Source of the DNA: Pseudolactococcus laudensis | Lineage (GTDB): Bacteria > Bacillota > Bacilli > Lactobacillales > Streptococcaceae | Direction of reading: 5' to 3' | Length of the DNA stretch: 64,000 nt | Assembly (NCBI RefSeq): GCF_013449735.1 | Contig: NZ_JACBNY010000003.1 | Location: 1 to 64,000, forward strand | Shown: piece after piece, positions 19,205-31,112 of the stretch | How the letters are laid out: each line of letters begins with the position of its first letter | Numbering within the stretch: the stretch's first letter is position 1 | Notes under the pieces: model-generated | The model's input: the letters and a program-made list of their open reading frames with translations, nothing else | Databases searched by the model: none | What the model was told of the DNA's origin: nothing | Position numbers and translations under genes: made by a program

Positions 19205-19233
19205 TTGACATTTCAGCAAAATAGGACTAGAAT
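19205..19233 (+). promoter_or_regulatory. Promoter of the ATP synthase operon
   Basis: TTGACA (19205-19210), 17-nt spacer, TAGAAT (19228-19233). It begins immediately after the estA terminator, about 70 nt upstream of atpE. Confidence 0.88.
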
Positions 19234-19303
19234 TTTACTGTTAAGTAAAAACGTAAGGTATTCTTACAAAAAATATTTATCCAAATTATAGGAGGACAAA
19301 TTA

Positions 19304-19504
19304 ATGTCATTAGGAATTCTCGCTTTAGGGATTGCAGCACTCGGTGCAGGTATCGGTGAAGGTCTCATCGTTAGTAGTATTTTGAACGCAGTGTCACGTC
19401 AACCAGAACTTGAAGGCAAATTGCGTTCATTGATGTTTGTGGGTATCGCATTTATTGAAGGAACTTTCTTTATCACACTTGCTATGACATTCGTCTTGAA
19501 ATAA
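19304..19504 (+). CDS. atpE: ATP synthase Fo subunit c
   Basis: 66-residue hairpin of two TM helices that forms the rotor ring. The proton-binding carboxylate is Glu52 in VGIAFIEGTFF. A second acidic residue, Glu19 in GAGIGEG, lies in helix 1, a feature of streptococcal/lactococcal c subunits. The polar loop RQPE (32-35) contacts gamma/epsilon. RBS AGGAGG precedes ATG 19304. As in other Streptococcaceae, c comes first and no atpI is present. In these fermenters the enzyme mainly hydrolyses ATP to pump protons. Confidence 0.95.
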   Translation: MSLGILALGIAALGAGIGEGLIVSSILNAVSRQPELEGKLRSLMFVGIAFIEGTFFITLAMTFVLK

Positions 19505-19607
19505 GACGGTTCTCAGTTTATGCACCGTCAGTAAGACTATTAAGTAGAGTAATTTCTTATTAAATAGTTTGAGATGTGTGTATATATAAGAAAGGAAGTG
19601 AGTATTC

Positions 19608-20318
19608 GTGGAAAAATCTTGGTCTTTTCATATTGGACCGGTTTATTTTGATGGTGCTGTCCTTGTCATGACTATTTTAACTTGTGCGATTACCTTTGGG
19701 TTTATCTTTTGGGCGAGTCGTCGAATGACTTTGCGACCAAAAGGTAAACAAAATGTATTAGAAACGCTCATTGATTTTGTCAATGGTGTCTCTCAAGACA
19801 ATTTGGGTGCGACTGAATCACGTCACTACTCACTTTTTGTCTTTGTCCTTTTCATGTTTATCTTTGTTGCCAATAACATTGGCTTGTTGATTAAAATTGA
19901 AGGATCAAATGAGTTAACTTATTGGAAATCACCAACGGCAGACGTTGGTGTGACATTGGCTTTATCATTAATGGTGTCGCTTGTAGCGACATTGTCGAGT
20001 ATCAAGCGTTTTGGCTTTAAAGGCTACATTAAACACGTCTTTTTATCGCCTGCTGCTATGCTACCAATGAACATTATAGAAGAATTTACCAATTTTCTAA
20101 GTTTAGCCTTGCGTCTATTCGGTAATATTTTTGCTGGTGAAATTGTGATTGGCTTGATTGCACGTATTGGTAATATTCAGGTTTATTATTTACCACTTGC
20201 GATTCTTCTTGAAGTGGCCTGGACAGGGTTCTCTCTCTTTATTGGAGCGCTGCAAGCATATGTTTTCGTCTTGTTATCAACCATGTATATCAATGAAAAA
20301 ATCGCAAGAGATGAGTAG
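19608..20318 (+). CDS. atpB: ATP synthase Fo subunit a
   Basis: 236-residue multi-TM stator subunit holding the proton half-channels. The essential Arg169 is in LSLALRLFGNIFAGE, and Glu/Gln residues of the terminal helices (FIGALQAYVF) match the family. It starts with GTG 19608 behind GAAAGGAAG. Length is normal. Second gene of the atp operon. Confidence 0.95.
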   Translation: MEKSWSFHIGPVYFDGAVLVMTILTCAITFGFIFWASRRMTLRPKGKQNVLETLIDFVNGVSQDNLGATESRHYSLFVFVLFMFIFVANNIGLLIKIEGSNELTYWKSPTADVGVTLALSLMVSLVATLSSIKRFGFKGYIKHVFLSPAAMLPMNIIEEFTNFLSLALRLFGNIFAGEIVIGLIARIGNIQVYYLPLAILLEVAWTGFSLFIGALQAYVFVLLSTMYINEKIARDE

Positions 20319-20330
20319 AAAGGAGTAGTC

Positions 20331-20840
20331 ATGAGTCCATTTATTTTGTTAGAATCTGCTCCGAGTTCAATGCTAGGCAACATTATTGTGGTCAGCGGTG
20401 CCTTTTTAATCTTAGTTTTCTTGATTAAAAAATATGCTTGGGGTGCGGTGACATCAATTTTTGATGAACGTGCAAAAAAAATCAACGAAGATATTGATAA
20501 CGCAGAAAATGCGCGTCTACAAGCTGAAGCTTTTGCAGTGCAACGCGAGACTGAATTAGCAGGATCGCGTGATGAAGCTATTAAAATCATCAATAATGCA
20601 AAAGATACTGCTGAAGCTAATAAAGCTAAAATTGTAGCAGAGGCTGCAGAAGAAGCACGTCGTGCAAAACAACGTGCTAATGAAGAAATTGAACAGTCTA
20701 AAAAAGAAGCCATTTCAGGTATTAAAGGTAATGTAGCTGATATTTCAGTTAAGATTGCCGAAAAATTAATTGGCGAAACATTAGATGCGTCAGCACAATC
20801 AGATTTGATTGATCAATACTTGGAAAAATTGGGGGAATAA
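20331..20840 (+). CDS. atpF: ATP synthase Fo subunit b
   Basis: 169 residues: one N-terminal TM helix (about 14-33), then a long charged alpha-helix forming the peripheral stalk dimer, with the RA-rich region AAEEARRAKQRANEEIEQSKKE. RBS AAAGGAG precedes ATG 20331, 12 nt after atpB. The C-terminus binds the delta subunit. Confidence 0.95.
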   Translation: MSPFILLESAPSSMLGNIIVVSGAFLILVFLIKKYAWGAVTSIFDERAKKINEDIDNAENARLQAEAFAVQRETELAGSRDEAIKIINNAKDTAEANKAKIVAEAAEEARRAKQRANEEIEQSKKEAISGIKGNVADISVKIAEKLIGETLDASAQSDLIDQYLEKLGE

Positions 20841-20842
20841 AT

Positions 20843-21370
20843 ATGTCTCTCATTATTGCTCAAAAATATAGTAAAGCTTTGCTTGAAGTCGCTCAAGAAA
20901 GTCAGCAATTAGAGGCTGTCTTAGCCGAAGTGGCTGCTTTTGATAAAGTCATTCAGTCGACGGATCTCCAAGCTTTTTTAGTTGATGTAGCTTATTCGGA
21001 TGACAAGAAACATCAAGTCATTGAGAGTTTACAAAATGTGTCCTCTGATATTTTCAAGAATTTCTTGGAAGTGTTGGTGAAAAATCAACGGATGGCACTC
21101 TTGCCTTTAATTATTAAAGAGATTCGGCATCAAGCCGATAATCTATTCAAGATTTCAGATGTTGATGTTACGAGTGCGATTGCACTGTCAGATGCACAAC
21201 TCAGTAAACTTGAAACGACGATTAAAAGCAAGTTTGATCTTAATGAAGTCACAATTAAGAATACAGTCGATAGTAGTATTTTGGGCGGTGTGATTATAAA
21301 TGCCCGTGGTAAAATCATCGACGCAAGTATTAAGTCGCAGTTAAACAAAATTGCGAAATCAATTATTTAA
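20843..21370 (+). CDS. atpH: ATP synthase F1 subunit delta
   Basis: 175-residue OSCP/delta protein joining the peripheral stalk to F1. The N-terminal helical bundle starts IIAQKYSKALLEVA; the C-terminal signature is VDSSILGGVIINARGKIIDAS. It begins 2 nt after the atpF stop, so the two are tightly coupled. A 148-nt gap with dispersed repeat material separates it from atpA. Confidence 0.95.
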   Translation: MSLIIAQKYSKALLEVAQESQQLEAVLAEVAAFDKVIQSTDLQAFLVDVAYSDDKKHQVIESLQNVSSDIFKNFLEVLVKNQRMALLPLIIKEIRHQADNLFKISDVDVTSAIALSDAQLSKLETTIKSKFDLNEVTIKNTVDSSILGGVIINARGKIIDASIKSQLNKIAKSII

Positions 21371-21475
21371 AAATGATACTGAAAGCTTGGGCGACACAGT
21401 CGTAAACTTTCTTAGAAAAAGGCTTTAATTGATTTGCGCTTGCGCAGGTCCGGTAAACATTCTTTTTTCTAGAAA

Positions 21476-23024
<1,549 letters not shown>

Positions 23025-23038
23025 AAGGGAGGTTTGCT

Positions 23039-23914
23039 ATGCCAGCTTCGCTAAATGAAATCAAAGTCAGAATTGCATCAACCAAAAAAACAAGTCAGAT
23101 TACAGGTGCTATGCAAATGGTATCCGCTGCTAAGTTGACAAGATCTGAACAAAACGCAAAGAATTTTCAAGTTTATGCTCAAAAAGTTCGGGCGATGACG
23201 ACCGATTTGATTGGCTCAGAATTATCTGAGGGGTCAAATAATCCGATGCTGATCAAGCGACCGGTTAAAAAGACAGGTTACATTGTCATTACATCAGATA
23301 AAGGTCTCGTCGGTGGTTATAATTCAACGATTTTGAAGGCTGTTATGCAGATGTTGGAAGATGATCATGACAATCAAGATGAATATGTCATCATTGCCCT
23401 TGGTGGCATGGGAGCAGATTTCTTCAAAGCTCGCGATATCAACGTCTCTTATGAACTTCGAGGTCTGTCTGATCAGCCAACTTTTGATGAAGTTCGCAAA
23501 ATCGTCAATAAATCAGTTAGTCTTTATCAAAATGAATTATTTGATGAATTGTACGTTTGTTACAATCACCATGTTAATTCTTTGACGAGTCAGGTACGCG
23601 TTGAAAAAATGCTACCCATTACTGATTTAGATGAAAATGAAGCTACATCTCATCATCAAGAATTTGAACTTGAACCGGATCGTGATACCATATTGGAACA
23701 ACTTTTGCCACAATATGCGGAAAGCATGATCTATGGTAGTATTATCGATGCTAAAACGGCTGAACATGCTGCGGGTATGGCAGCCATGCAAGCCGCAACA
23801 GATAATGCGAAAAATGTGATCAATGATCTGACTATTCAATACAACCGCGCCCGTCAAGCAGCCATTACCCAAGAAATCACGGAAATTGTTGCCGGCGCGA
23901 GTGCCTTGGAATAA
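23039..23914 (+). CDS. atpG: ATP synthase F1 subunit gamma
   Basis: 291-residue central rotor shaft. The N-terminal helix is [20 protein letters not shown], and the C-terminal helix carries the family signature [18 protein letters not shown]. The middle Rossmann-like domain contains [17 protein letters not shown] precedes ATG 23039, 14 nt after atpA. Confidence 0.96.
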   Translation: MPASLNEIKVRIASTKKTSQITGAMQMVSAAKLTRSEQNAKNFQVYAQKVRAMTTDLIGSELSEGSNNPMLIKRPVKKTGYIVITSDKGLVGGYNSTILKAVMQMLEDDHDNQDEYVIIALGGMGADFFKARDINVSYELRGLSDQPTFDEVRKIVNKSVSLYQNELFDELYVCYNHHVNSLTSQVRVEKMLPITDLDENEATSHHQEFELEPDRDTILEQLLPQYAESMIYGSIIDAKTAEHAAGMAAMQAATDNAKNVINDLTIQYNRARQAAITQEITEIVAGASALE

Positions 23915-23918
23915 ATAG

Positions 23919-25364
<1,446 letters not shown>

Positions 25365-25375
25365 GGAGGTCTGAT

Positions 25376-25795
25376 ATGGATTACATGACAGTCCAAGTCA
25401 TCACACCTAATGGGATTTGTTACGATCACCATGCCTATTTTATCTTGTTGTCAACTGTTGATGGCGAACTTGGGGTCTTGCCTAACATGATTCCAACGAT
25501 TGCATCTTTGAAAATTGATGAATTGAAGGTGCGCCGAATTGATGATGAAAAACACGTCGACTGGATTTCTATTAATGGTGGGATTGCAGAAGTTCGTGAT
25601 AATTTAGTCACAATTGTTGCCGATTCTGCAGAACGAGATCGTGATATTGATGTGACACGTGCTGAACGTGCTAGACGTTTAGCTGAAAGTGCTCTTCAAG
25701 AAGCTGAAAATAAACGTGACGTCGATGCTGCTAAACGTGCCGAAGTCGCACTTCACCGTGCGCTCAATCGTTTGCGGGTATCTGGTCACAGATAA
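25376..25795 (+). CDS. atpC: ATP synthase F1 subunit epsilon
   Basis: 139-residue subunit with an N-terminal beta-sandwich ([32 protein letters not shown]) and C-terminal helical hairpin ([18 protein letters not shown] onward) that can inhibit ATP hydrolysis. RBS AAGGAGG precedes ATG 25376. Last gene of the operon. Confidence 0.95.
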   Translation: MDYMTVQVITPNGICYDHHAYFILLSTVDGELGVLPNMIPTIASLKIDELKVRRIDDEKHVDWISINGGIAEVRDNLVTIVADSAERDRDIDVTRAERARRLAESALQEAENKRDVDAAKRAEVALHRALNRLRVSGHR

Positions 25796-25809
25796 ATTGA
25801 TAATACACA

Positions 25810-25841
25810 AAAAAACCTTGTCATTTGATAAGGTTTTTTTT
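25810..25841 (+). terminator. Terminator of the ATP synthase operon
   Basis: AAAAAACCTT (25810-25819) pairs with AAGGTTTTTT (25830-25839) with further Ts, 14 nt after atpC. Confidence 0.9.
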
Positions 25842-25920
25842 GTTCAAGTGAGTGAGTTTCAGGTGAAATATCCTACTGTTTCTCAGAAAGTCTATGAGGT
25901 CATCAAGTAATCAATTAATC

Positions 25921-26007
25921 TACCGATTTCGAATTGTTTTGGCAAAAGAATACCGATATGGTAAAAAAAACAGGGAATAATTTACCGATTTCGCATTGTT
26001 TTGTAAC
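25921..26007. repeat. Dispersed TACCGATTTCG element, one full and one partial copy
   Basis: TACCGATTTCGAATTGTTTT at 25921, followed by GGCAAAAGAATACCGATATGGTA, is repeated as a partial copy from 25983 (TACCGATTTCGCATTGTTTTG) and as a further copy at 38067-38110. The ends are imperfect inverted repeats of each other (TACCGATTTCG against TACCATATCGGTA). It sits in the 375-nt gap between the convergent atpC and sdaAA, where I see no gene. Confidence 0.6.
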
Positions 26008-26122
26008 ATTTTCATGCTGAATTACAATTGATTGATAAGCGGTATAGAAATAGATGATGCCCTATTTCAATTAGCGTATTTAACATCTATTCTTTAGAAA
26101 CTCTTTGCAATAAGACAATAAG

Positions 26123-26156
26123 AAAAGCTCAGAATGTCAATATTCTGGGCTTTTCA
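26123..26156 (-). terminator. Terminator of the sda operon
   Basis: AAAAGCTCAGAAT (26123-26135) pairs with ATTCTGGGCTTTT (26142-26154) with one G-U pair. It lies just downstream of the sdaAA stop on the minus strand and could work in both directions. Confidence 0.8.
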
Positions 26157-26169
26157 TCTCTATTTCGAT

Positions 26170-27039
26170 TTAACCAAATATCTCAGCCTTCAATCGTTTG
26201 CCTGTTGGTGTTGCAGCAAGTCCACCTTCGGCTGTTTCTCGGAAGGCACTAGGCATGGCTTGTCCGACTTGATACATGGCTTGGATAACTTCATCAGTTG
26301 GAATTCTGGACTCGATTCCAGCTAAAGCCATGTCAGCAGCAACCAAAGCGAAACTTGCACCCATGGCATTACGTTTAACACAGGGCACTTCAACTAGTCC
26401 AGCTACAGGGTCACAGATGAGACCGAGTAGATTTTTTATGACAAAGGCACAGGCTTGACTGGCCTGATGAGGATTGCCACCAGCAGCCATGACAAGGGCG
26501 GCTGATCCCATAGCGGCAGCTGAGCCAACTTCTGCCTGGCAACCACCTTCAGCGCCTGAAATTGAAGCATTGTTAGCGATGACGAGACCGAAAGCTCCAG
26601 CAGTAAATAAAAAATCGAGCTGTTGTGCTTGGGTTAATTGTAGTTTGTCAATGGCAGTAGATAGTACTGCTGGGACACAACCTGCACTACCAGCGGTTGG
26701 TGTGGCACAGACGAGTCCCATTTGGGCGTTACTTTCATTGACTGCCATGGCATTTCGCGCGGCGCTCAAAACGGTTGTATCTGATAAGGTACGACCAGAT
26801 TTGATATAACGATCAAGTTTGAGTGCATCGCCACCAGTCAAGCCAGTGCGCGATGTGTTTTCTGTCATGCCATTATCAATCGAGGCTAACATAACCTTGA
26901 GATTTTCTGACATAAGGTCGAGAATTTCAGCACGTGTTCGACCAGATGTTTCGATTTCGGTCGCAATCATCAATTCAGAAATGGACCCTTCAAATTCTTG
27001 ATCAGCCTGTACGACTAATTCTTCTATTGTATAGAACAT
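26170..27039 (-). CDS. sdaAA: L-serine dehydratase, alpha subunit
   Basis: 289-residue catalytic subunit of the iron-sulfur L-serine dehydratase (serine to pyruvate and ammonia). Conserved Cys-containing segments include GLVCATPTAGSAGCVPAV (about 127-144), SISGAEGGCQAEVGSAAAMG (about 173-192) and GLICDPVAGLVEVPCVKRN (about 224-242), which supply the [4Fe-4S] ligands. RBS AAAGGAG precedes the ATG. It lies 18 nt after sdaAB in a HAD-sdaAB-sdaAA operon. Confidence 0.93.
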   Translation of the reverse strand: MFYTIEELVVQADQEFEGSISELMIATEIETSGRTRAEILDLMSENLKVMLASIDNGMTENTSRTGLTGGDALKLDRYIKSGRTLSDTTVLSAARNAMAVNESNAQMGLVCATPTAGSAGCVPAVLSTAIDKLQLTQAQQLDFLFTAGAFGLVIANNASISGAEGGCQAEVGSAAAMGSAALVMAAGGNPHQASQACAFVIKNLLGLICDPVAGLVEVPCVKRNAMGASFALVAADMALAGIESRIPTDEVIQAMYQVGQAMPSAFRETAEGGLAATPTGKRLKAEIFG

Positions 27040-27057
27040 GGGGTGTCTCCTTTAAAG

Positions 27058-27729
27058 TTAACCGAAGAAGTTGACGTTGTGTAAATTGTCAATGGCTTTG
27101 ATTTCGGCGAGGGCTTGGTCGACATCACGAGAATCAATTTCGATGATCATGATGGCTTTTTCACCTGCATTTTCCCGCGTGACGTTCATTTGAGCGATAT
27201 TAATATTGTGTTTTGAGAGGCTATCGGTTACTTTAGCAATCATACCGGGAACATCTTGATGGACGATGATGAGTGTTGGTGTATTCATATTCAATGCGAC
27301 ATCAAAGCCATTCAACTCAGTCACCTGAATATTACCACCACCGATTGAAATGCCTTTGATTGACATGGACTTTGTAGCAGATTTAATGATAATTTTAGCT
27401 GTATTTGGATGGTCAGCTTTTTCGTCTTTATGGATATGCCAAAAAACTTTTATACCAGCTTTATCGGCAATTTCTAGAGACTCTGGAATTCTAGGATCAT
27501 TTGTCTCCATACCCAGAATTCCTGCAACAAGTGCCAAGTCTGTACCATGTCCACGGTAAGTTTTTGCAAAAGACTGATAAAGATGAAACTCGACCTCAGT
27601 TGGTTGCTCACCGAAAATCGAGTGCACAATTTTACCGATGCGAACCGCACCGGCAGTGTGTGAGCTTGAAGGGCCAATCATGACTGGTCCCATAATATCA
27701 AAAACGGATTTAAATTTGAGATGCCTCAT
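27058..27729 (-). CDS. sdaAB: L-serine dehydratase, beta subunit
   Basis: 223-residue partner of SdaAA. MGPVMIGPSSSHTAGAVRIG is the family signature for the serine-binding region; the C-terminus is an ACT domain (TPTLIIVHQDVPGMIAKVTD onward), thought to bind serine. It overlaps the end of the HAD phosphatase gene by 4 nt, so translation is coupled. Confidence 0.93.
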   Translation of the reverse strand: MRHLKFKSVFDIMGPVMIGPSSSHTAGAVRIGKIVHSIFGEQPTEVEFHLYQSFAKTYRGHGTDLALVAGILGMETNDPRIPESLEIADKAGIKVFWHIHKDEKADHPNTAKIIIKSATKSMSIKGISIGGGNIQVTELNGFDVALNMNTPTLIIVHQDVPGMIAKVTDSLSKHNINIAQMNVTRENAGEKAIMIIEIDSRDVDQALAEIKAIDNLHNVNFFG

Positions 27730-28367
27730 CTGATGTTCTCCAAAAGTTGTTGCGGATGAGCGATGATGATGTCACTGCCAGCTTTTTCAAGCTCGATTTC
27801 ATCACCGAAACCCCAGAGCACACCGATAGTTTTCGCTACCTTGTTCTCCAATCCACCAATGATGTCATAGTCTCTATCCCCAATCATAGCTGATGTTTCA
27901 GGCGTTGATTGTGTGTTCATGAGTGATTTCCTAAGGACGAGGGTTTTAGAGTGGGATTGTGGCGTGTTGCCAAAAATCCCCTGAAAATGTTGCGACATAT
28001 CGAGTTCTGCGAGCATATTTTTGGCGACATCCTCTTTTTTCGATGTAGCGATGTAGAGTTTATAATCTAAGCGTTGCAGATTATCGAGCATTTCTAAAAT
28101 GCCGTCATAGGGCTCAGCCTCGTGCATGCCTTTTGCAGCGTAGTATTTGCGGTACGTTACAATGGCTTTTTCGGCCCATGCGTCATCACCATTTGAGAGT
28201 CTTGCAAAGGTTGTTTCAAGAGGTGGACCTATGAAACTATTTAACTCGCTATCGGATAGCTGAGGATATTTCATTTCATCAAATGTATAACGAAAACTGT
28301 TAAGGATGCCTCTGGAACTTTCCAGAATAGTACCATCCAAATCGAAGAATAAATTTTTTAATGTCAT
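27726..28367 (-). CDS. HAD-superfamily hydrolase (phosphoglycolate-phosphatase-like)
   Basis: 213 residues. Motif I is FFDLDGTILESS (nucleophile Asp9, acid/base Asp11), motif II is in LYIATSKKED, motif III Lys lies near 140 and motif IV is MIGDRDYDIIGG. A helical cap (20-90) makes it a subclass I phosphatase. Its place at the head of the serine dehydratase operon suggests a phosphorylated metabolite, possibly phosphoserine, but this is only context. No Shine-Dalgarno is visible and a -10-like box ends 6 nt before the ATG, so the mRNA may be leaderless. Confidence 0.8.
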   Translation of the reverse strand: MTLKNLFFDLDGTILESSRGILNSFRYTFDEMKYPQLSDSELNSFIGPPLETTFARLSNGDDAWAEKAIVTYRKYYAAKGMHEAEPYDGILEMLDNLQRLDYKLYIATSKKEDVAKNMLAELDMSQHFQGIFGNTPQSHSKTLVLRKSLMNTQSTPETSAMIGDRDYDIIGGLENKVAKTIGVLWGFGDEIELEKAGSDIIIAHPQQLLENIR

Positions 28368-28373
28368 AGGTTT

Positions 28374-28382
28374 ATTTTATCA
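28374..28382 (-). promoter_or_regulatory. Extended -10 promoter abutting the HAD gene start (leaderless candidate)
   Basis: On the minus strand TGA plus TAAAAT (28379 down to 28374) is followed by 6 nt and then ATG at 28367, so transcription would start at or next to the start codon. Confidence 0.45.
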
Positions 28383-28574
28383 CGATATGGTCTGTTTTGA
28401 TAGGTTGAAGGTTTAATTTTCCGAAGTAAATAGTATCATTTTGTGAAGATTATTTTGGTGGTGGAATATGAGTAAGTGATTGTGTGAAACACTCTTTTTT
28501 GTGCTGTAATAGAGAGGTGAATTGATATGAAATATGTTATACTTTGGTTGAGAAATCATGAGGAGGTTTGAAAG

Positions 28575-29438
28575 ATGAAGTGGATTAATCATTTGAATAA
28601 GGCTATCAATTATATTGAGGCACATTTAACAGATGAGATTGATTTGGAAAAGTTAGCACAACTTGCCTGCTGTTCAACTTTTCATTTTCAAAGGATATTT
28701 TCTTATATTGCAGAAATTCCTTTATCAGAATATATTCGCAGAAGAAAAATGTCGTGTGCAGCCTTTGATTTACAAAATAGTTCGGAAAAAATTAGTGATA
28801 TTGCTTTGAGATATGGTTATGAATCACCAACTGCTTTCAATCGTGCTTTTCAAACCATTCATGGTGTCGCACCATCCATTGCGAGAAGTGAGGGAACGAG
28901 ACTGAAAGCCTATCCACCAATTTCTTTTACGTTGTCAATAAAAGGCGAGACGGAATTAAATTACCGGATTGAAAATAAATCAGCTTTTAAGATTGTCGGA
29001 TTTAGTGAGCACTTTCAAGTTGATGTTCAAGAAAATTTCAAAGCCATTCCTATGTTTTGGGGAAAAATGGGACAAGAAGGACTAATGCCTCAGCTCGTTA
29101 GTCAAATGTCATGCCAACCGTTTGGGGTACTAGGGGTGAGTACCTGTATGGATGGTGAAACTTTTGACTACTATATTGCTGTTGCAAGTGACAATGAAAC
29201 ACCTTCTGGTATGGTTGATGCTATTGTGCCAGATTCTAAGTGGGCAATTTTTGAAAGTGTTGGTGCCTTGCCAGATGCTTTACAGGACTTGCAAAGGCGA
29301 ATCATTACAGAGTGGCTACCAAGCTCTGGTTACGAGTATGCTAATGCGCCAGATATTGAAGTTTATTCGGAAGGGAATCAGCAGTCTGAGGAGTATAGGT
29401 GTGAAGTTTGGCTACCGATTAAAAAAGGAGATGACTAG
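28575..29438 (+). CDS. AraC-family regulator with GyrI-like effector domain
   Basis: 287 residues. An N-terminal double helix-turn-helix (1-105: LEKLAQLACCSTFHFQRIFSY and ISDIALRYGYESPTAFNRAF) is followed by a GyrI-like/AraC-E-bind small-molecule domain (120-285). Proteins of this type (Rob/SoxS/BltR relatives) sense amphipathic compounds and activate detoxification genes. RBS GAGGAGG... precedes ATG 28575. It is followed 1 nt later by a PUA-like protein gene in the same operon. Confidence 0.85.
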   Translation: MKWINHLNKAINYIEAHLTDEIDLEKLAQLACCSTFHFQRIFSYIAEIPLSEYIRRRKMSCAAFDLQNSSEKISDIALRYGYESPTAFNRAFQTIHGVAPSIARSEGTRLKAYPPISFTLSIKGETELNYRIENKSAFKIVGFSEHFQVDVQENFKAIPMFWGKMGQEGLMPQLVSQMSCQPFGVLGVSTCMDGETFDYYIAVASDNETPSGMVDAIVPDSKWAIFESVGALPDALQDLQRRIITEWLPSSGYEYANAPDIEVYSEGNQQSEEYRCEVWLPIKKGDD

Positions 29439-29439
29439 G

Positions 29440-29898
29440 ATGATTCATTTAGTGTATTGCGATGACAAGGAGAAAGTTTTAGAGAAGATTTTGTCTGGTG
29501 AGAAAACGATGATTGTACGTGGTGCAGCAGGTCGAAAAATTCCTCATAGTCGAGTCTTTGAAGGAGAAACTTTATATTTTTTAAAAAAGGGAACACGAGA
29601 TATTGCGACTAAAGCACATGTAAAATCAGTTCAAAATTTTGTCAAATTATCTGATGAAGAGATTACTTCTACTTTAGAAAAAAATCAGGAGCAGCTAGCA
29701 CTCTCAGACAAACAAAAGGCAAGATGGCATAAGAAGTGTTTATGTTTGATTGCGTTTGACACTGTTGAATCTATTTCACCATTAGAATTTGAGCATCAGG
29801 GCAATATGGATGATTGGCTGATTTTAGAGAAGATTGATGATGTTGTGGTGGGGACAAGTGTGCCTTATGATTATAAAAATGCTAAGTTTAAGGTATAA
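29440..29898 (+). CDS. PUA/ASCH-like domain protein
   Basis: 152 residues from ATG 29440, 9 nt after AAAAAAGGAG at the end of the AraC gene. The N-terminal KVLEKILSGEKTMIVRGAAGRKIPHSRVFEGETLYFL resembles the ASCH/PUA beta-barrel pattern ([IV]-x-[AS]-G-x-K-T ... G-x-x-L-x-F), suggesting RNA or nucleotide-derivative binding. The C-terminal half is helical. The assignment is by motif only; function unknown. A longer in-frame ORF upstream (from 29152) is an overlap shadow of the AraC gene. Confidence 0.6.
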   Translation: MIHLVYCDDKEKVLEKILSGEKTMIVRGAAGRKIPHSRVFEGETLYFLKKGTRDIATKAHVKSVQNFVKLSDEEITSTLEKNQEQLALSDKQKARWHKKCLCLIAFDTVESISPLEFEHQGNMDDWLILEKIDDVVVGTSVPYDYKNAKFKV

Positions 29899-30151
29899 TC
29901 TGCTGGTATTGCAGTAGTGATTGGTTAATTTGTGTTGAGATAAAGATAACAATGGTCAGTTCTTATTCCCTTTTGGGGATAAAGCAGATATTATTGTTAT
30001 TTTTTATTTATGTCAAATGACCTGATTTATGACTACTTTTAAATGAGGTAGATGTTATCATGTTTAGACAATTTTTTAAAGATGAATGTGATATACTTTG
30101 AGTAGAATATGACGCACAAGATCAATTTGGAAAATGATTAGGAGGTTACTT

Positions 30152-31015
30152 ATGGTGGCGCAAACTTATTTAAAAGCTCGTCAATTTATTTACAGAAATG
30201 CTCGTCCAATCGACTTAACACGTTTCCAATATCATTTTGAGAATGGGACTAAGAAAGCTGTATTAGATGCGCTTGCAGTTTACCAAAACGAAGATGGTGG
30301 GTTTGGTCATGCTTTAGAGGCTGATTCGTGGAATCCAAATTCAACGCCTATTCAAACTTGGGCAGCGACTGAAATTCTACGCGAGCTTGACGTTTTTGAC
30401 CTTCAAAATCCGATTGTGAAAGGAATTTTGAACTATCTGGCGAGTGGTCAAGATTTCGGCAATGATTTTTGGTATGGTGTTGTGCCGTCAAACAATGACT
30501 TTCCTCATGCACCATGGTGGTCGGCTGGAGCGGATTTTCAGGAAACTGACACTTATAATCCAACCGCAAGTCTGGCATCTTTTTACGTTAAAGTGGGCGA
30601 CAAGCAGCATCCCTTTTACAAAAAAGCTGAGGAGATTGTGGCTAAAGCAGTTAAAAGTTACATGGCATCAGCCAAGCCAGATATGCACGAAATCTATTGC
30701 TATATCAACCTGTTAGATGATTTGCGCGAGATGGACGTGTCAGCACCTTTCGACTACGAGCGCTTTAAAGAAAAGCTGATCCAAGATGTGCATGATAGTA
30801 TCGAAAAAGATACCTCGCTTTGGCAAAAAGAATATGTCAGCATGCCCTCTGAATTTATCAGAAGTCAAGAGAGTATTTTCTATCCAGGGCTTGAAGACCT
30901 AGTAGCTTATGAAGTGAAACTCATTCGAGAGACCCAGCTTGAATCAGGCACGTGGCAGGTTACTTGGAAATGGTCGGACTATGCGCGAGAGTTTGCAATC
31001 AGTAGCAACTGGTAG
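30152..31015 (+). CDS. Alpha/alpha-toroid (prenyltransferase-like) protein of unknown function
   Basis: 287 residues beginning MVAQTYLKARQFIYRNARPID, at ATG 30152, 6 nt after AGGAGG. VYQNEDGGFGHALEADSW resembles the Q-x-D-G-G-F/W repeats of the squalene-cyclase/prenyltransferase toroid fold. Further helical repeats with Trp and Tyr follow, such as WYGVVPSNNDFPHAPWW. Proteins like this are often annotated as prenyltransferases, but no metal-binding or lipid site is visible. It is monocistronic. Confidence 0.6.
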   Translation: MVAQTYLKARQFIYRNARPIDLTRFQYHFENGTKKAVLDALAVYQNEDGGFGHALEADSWNPNSTPIQTWAATEILRELDVFDLQNPIVKGILNYLASGQDFGNDFWYGVVPSNNDFPHAPWWSAGADFQETDTYNPTASLASFYVKVGDKQHPFYKKAEEIVAKAVKSYMASAKPDMHEIYCYINLLDDLREMDVSAPFDYERFKEKLIQDVHDSIEKDTSLWQKEYVSMPSEFIRSQESIFYPGLEDLVAYEVKLIRETQLESGTWQVTWKWSDYAREFAISSNW

Positions 31016-31067
31016 CAGTCTTACATGGTAATTAAATATATGTTATATCTTAAAAGTATAACTAAAT

Positions 31068-31112
31068 AAAAAAAGAGCAGCTGCGTCAATGTGAGACAAG
31101 CTGCTCTTTTTA
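31068..31112. terminator. Bidirectional terminator between the toroid gene and birA
   Basis: AAAAAGAGCAGCT (31070-31082) pairs with AGCTGCTCTTTTT (31099-31111). Runs of A upstream and T downstream allow use on both strands. It abuts the birA stop codon. Confidence 0.88.

Noticed and set aside
26276-27001. Plus-strand ORFs opposite sdaAA
   Set aside because: Short, Pro/Ala/Ser-rich antisense frames without ribosome sites.
29152-29439. N-terminal extension of the PUA-like protein overlapping the AraC gene
   Set aside because: Overlaps conserved AraC coding sequence in another frame; ATG 29440 has the proper ribosome site.
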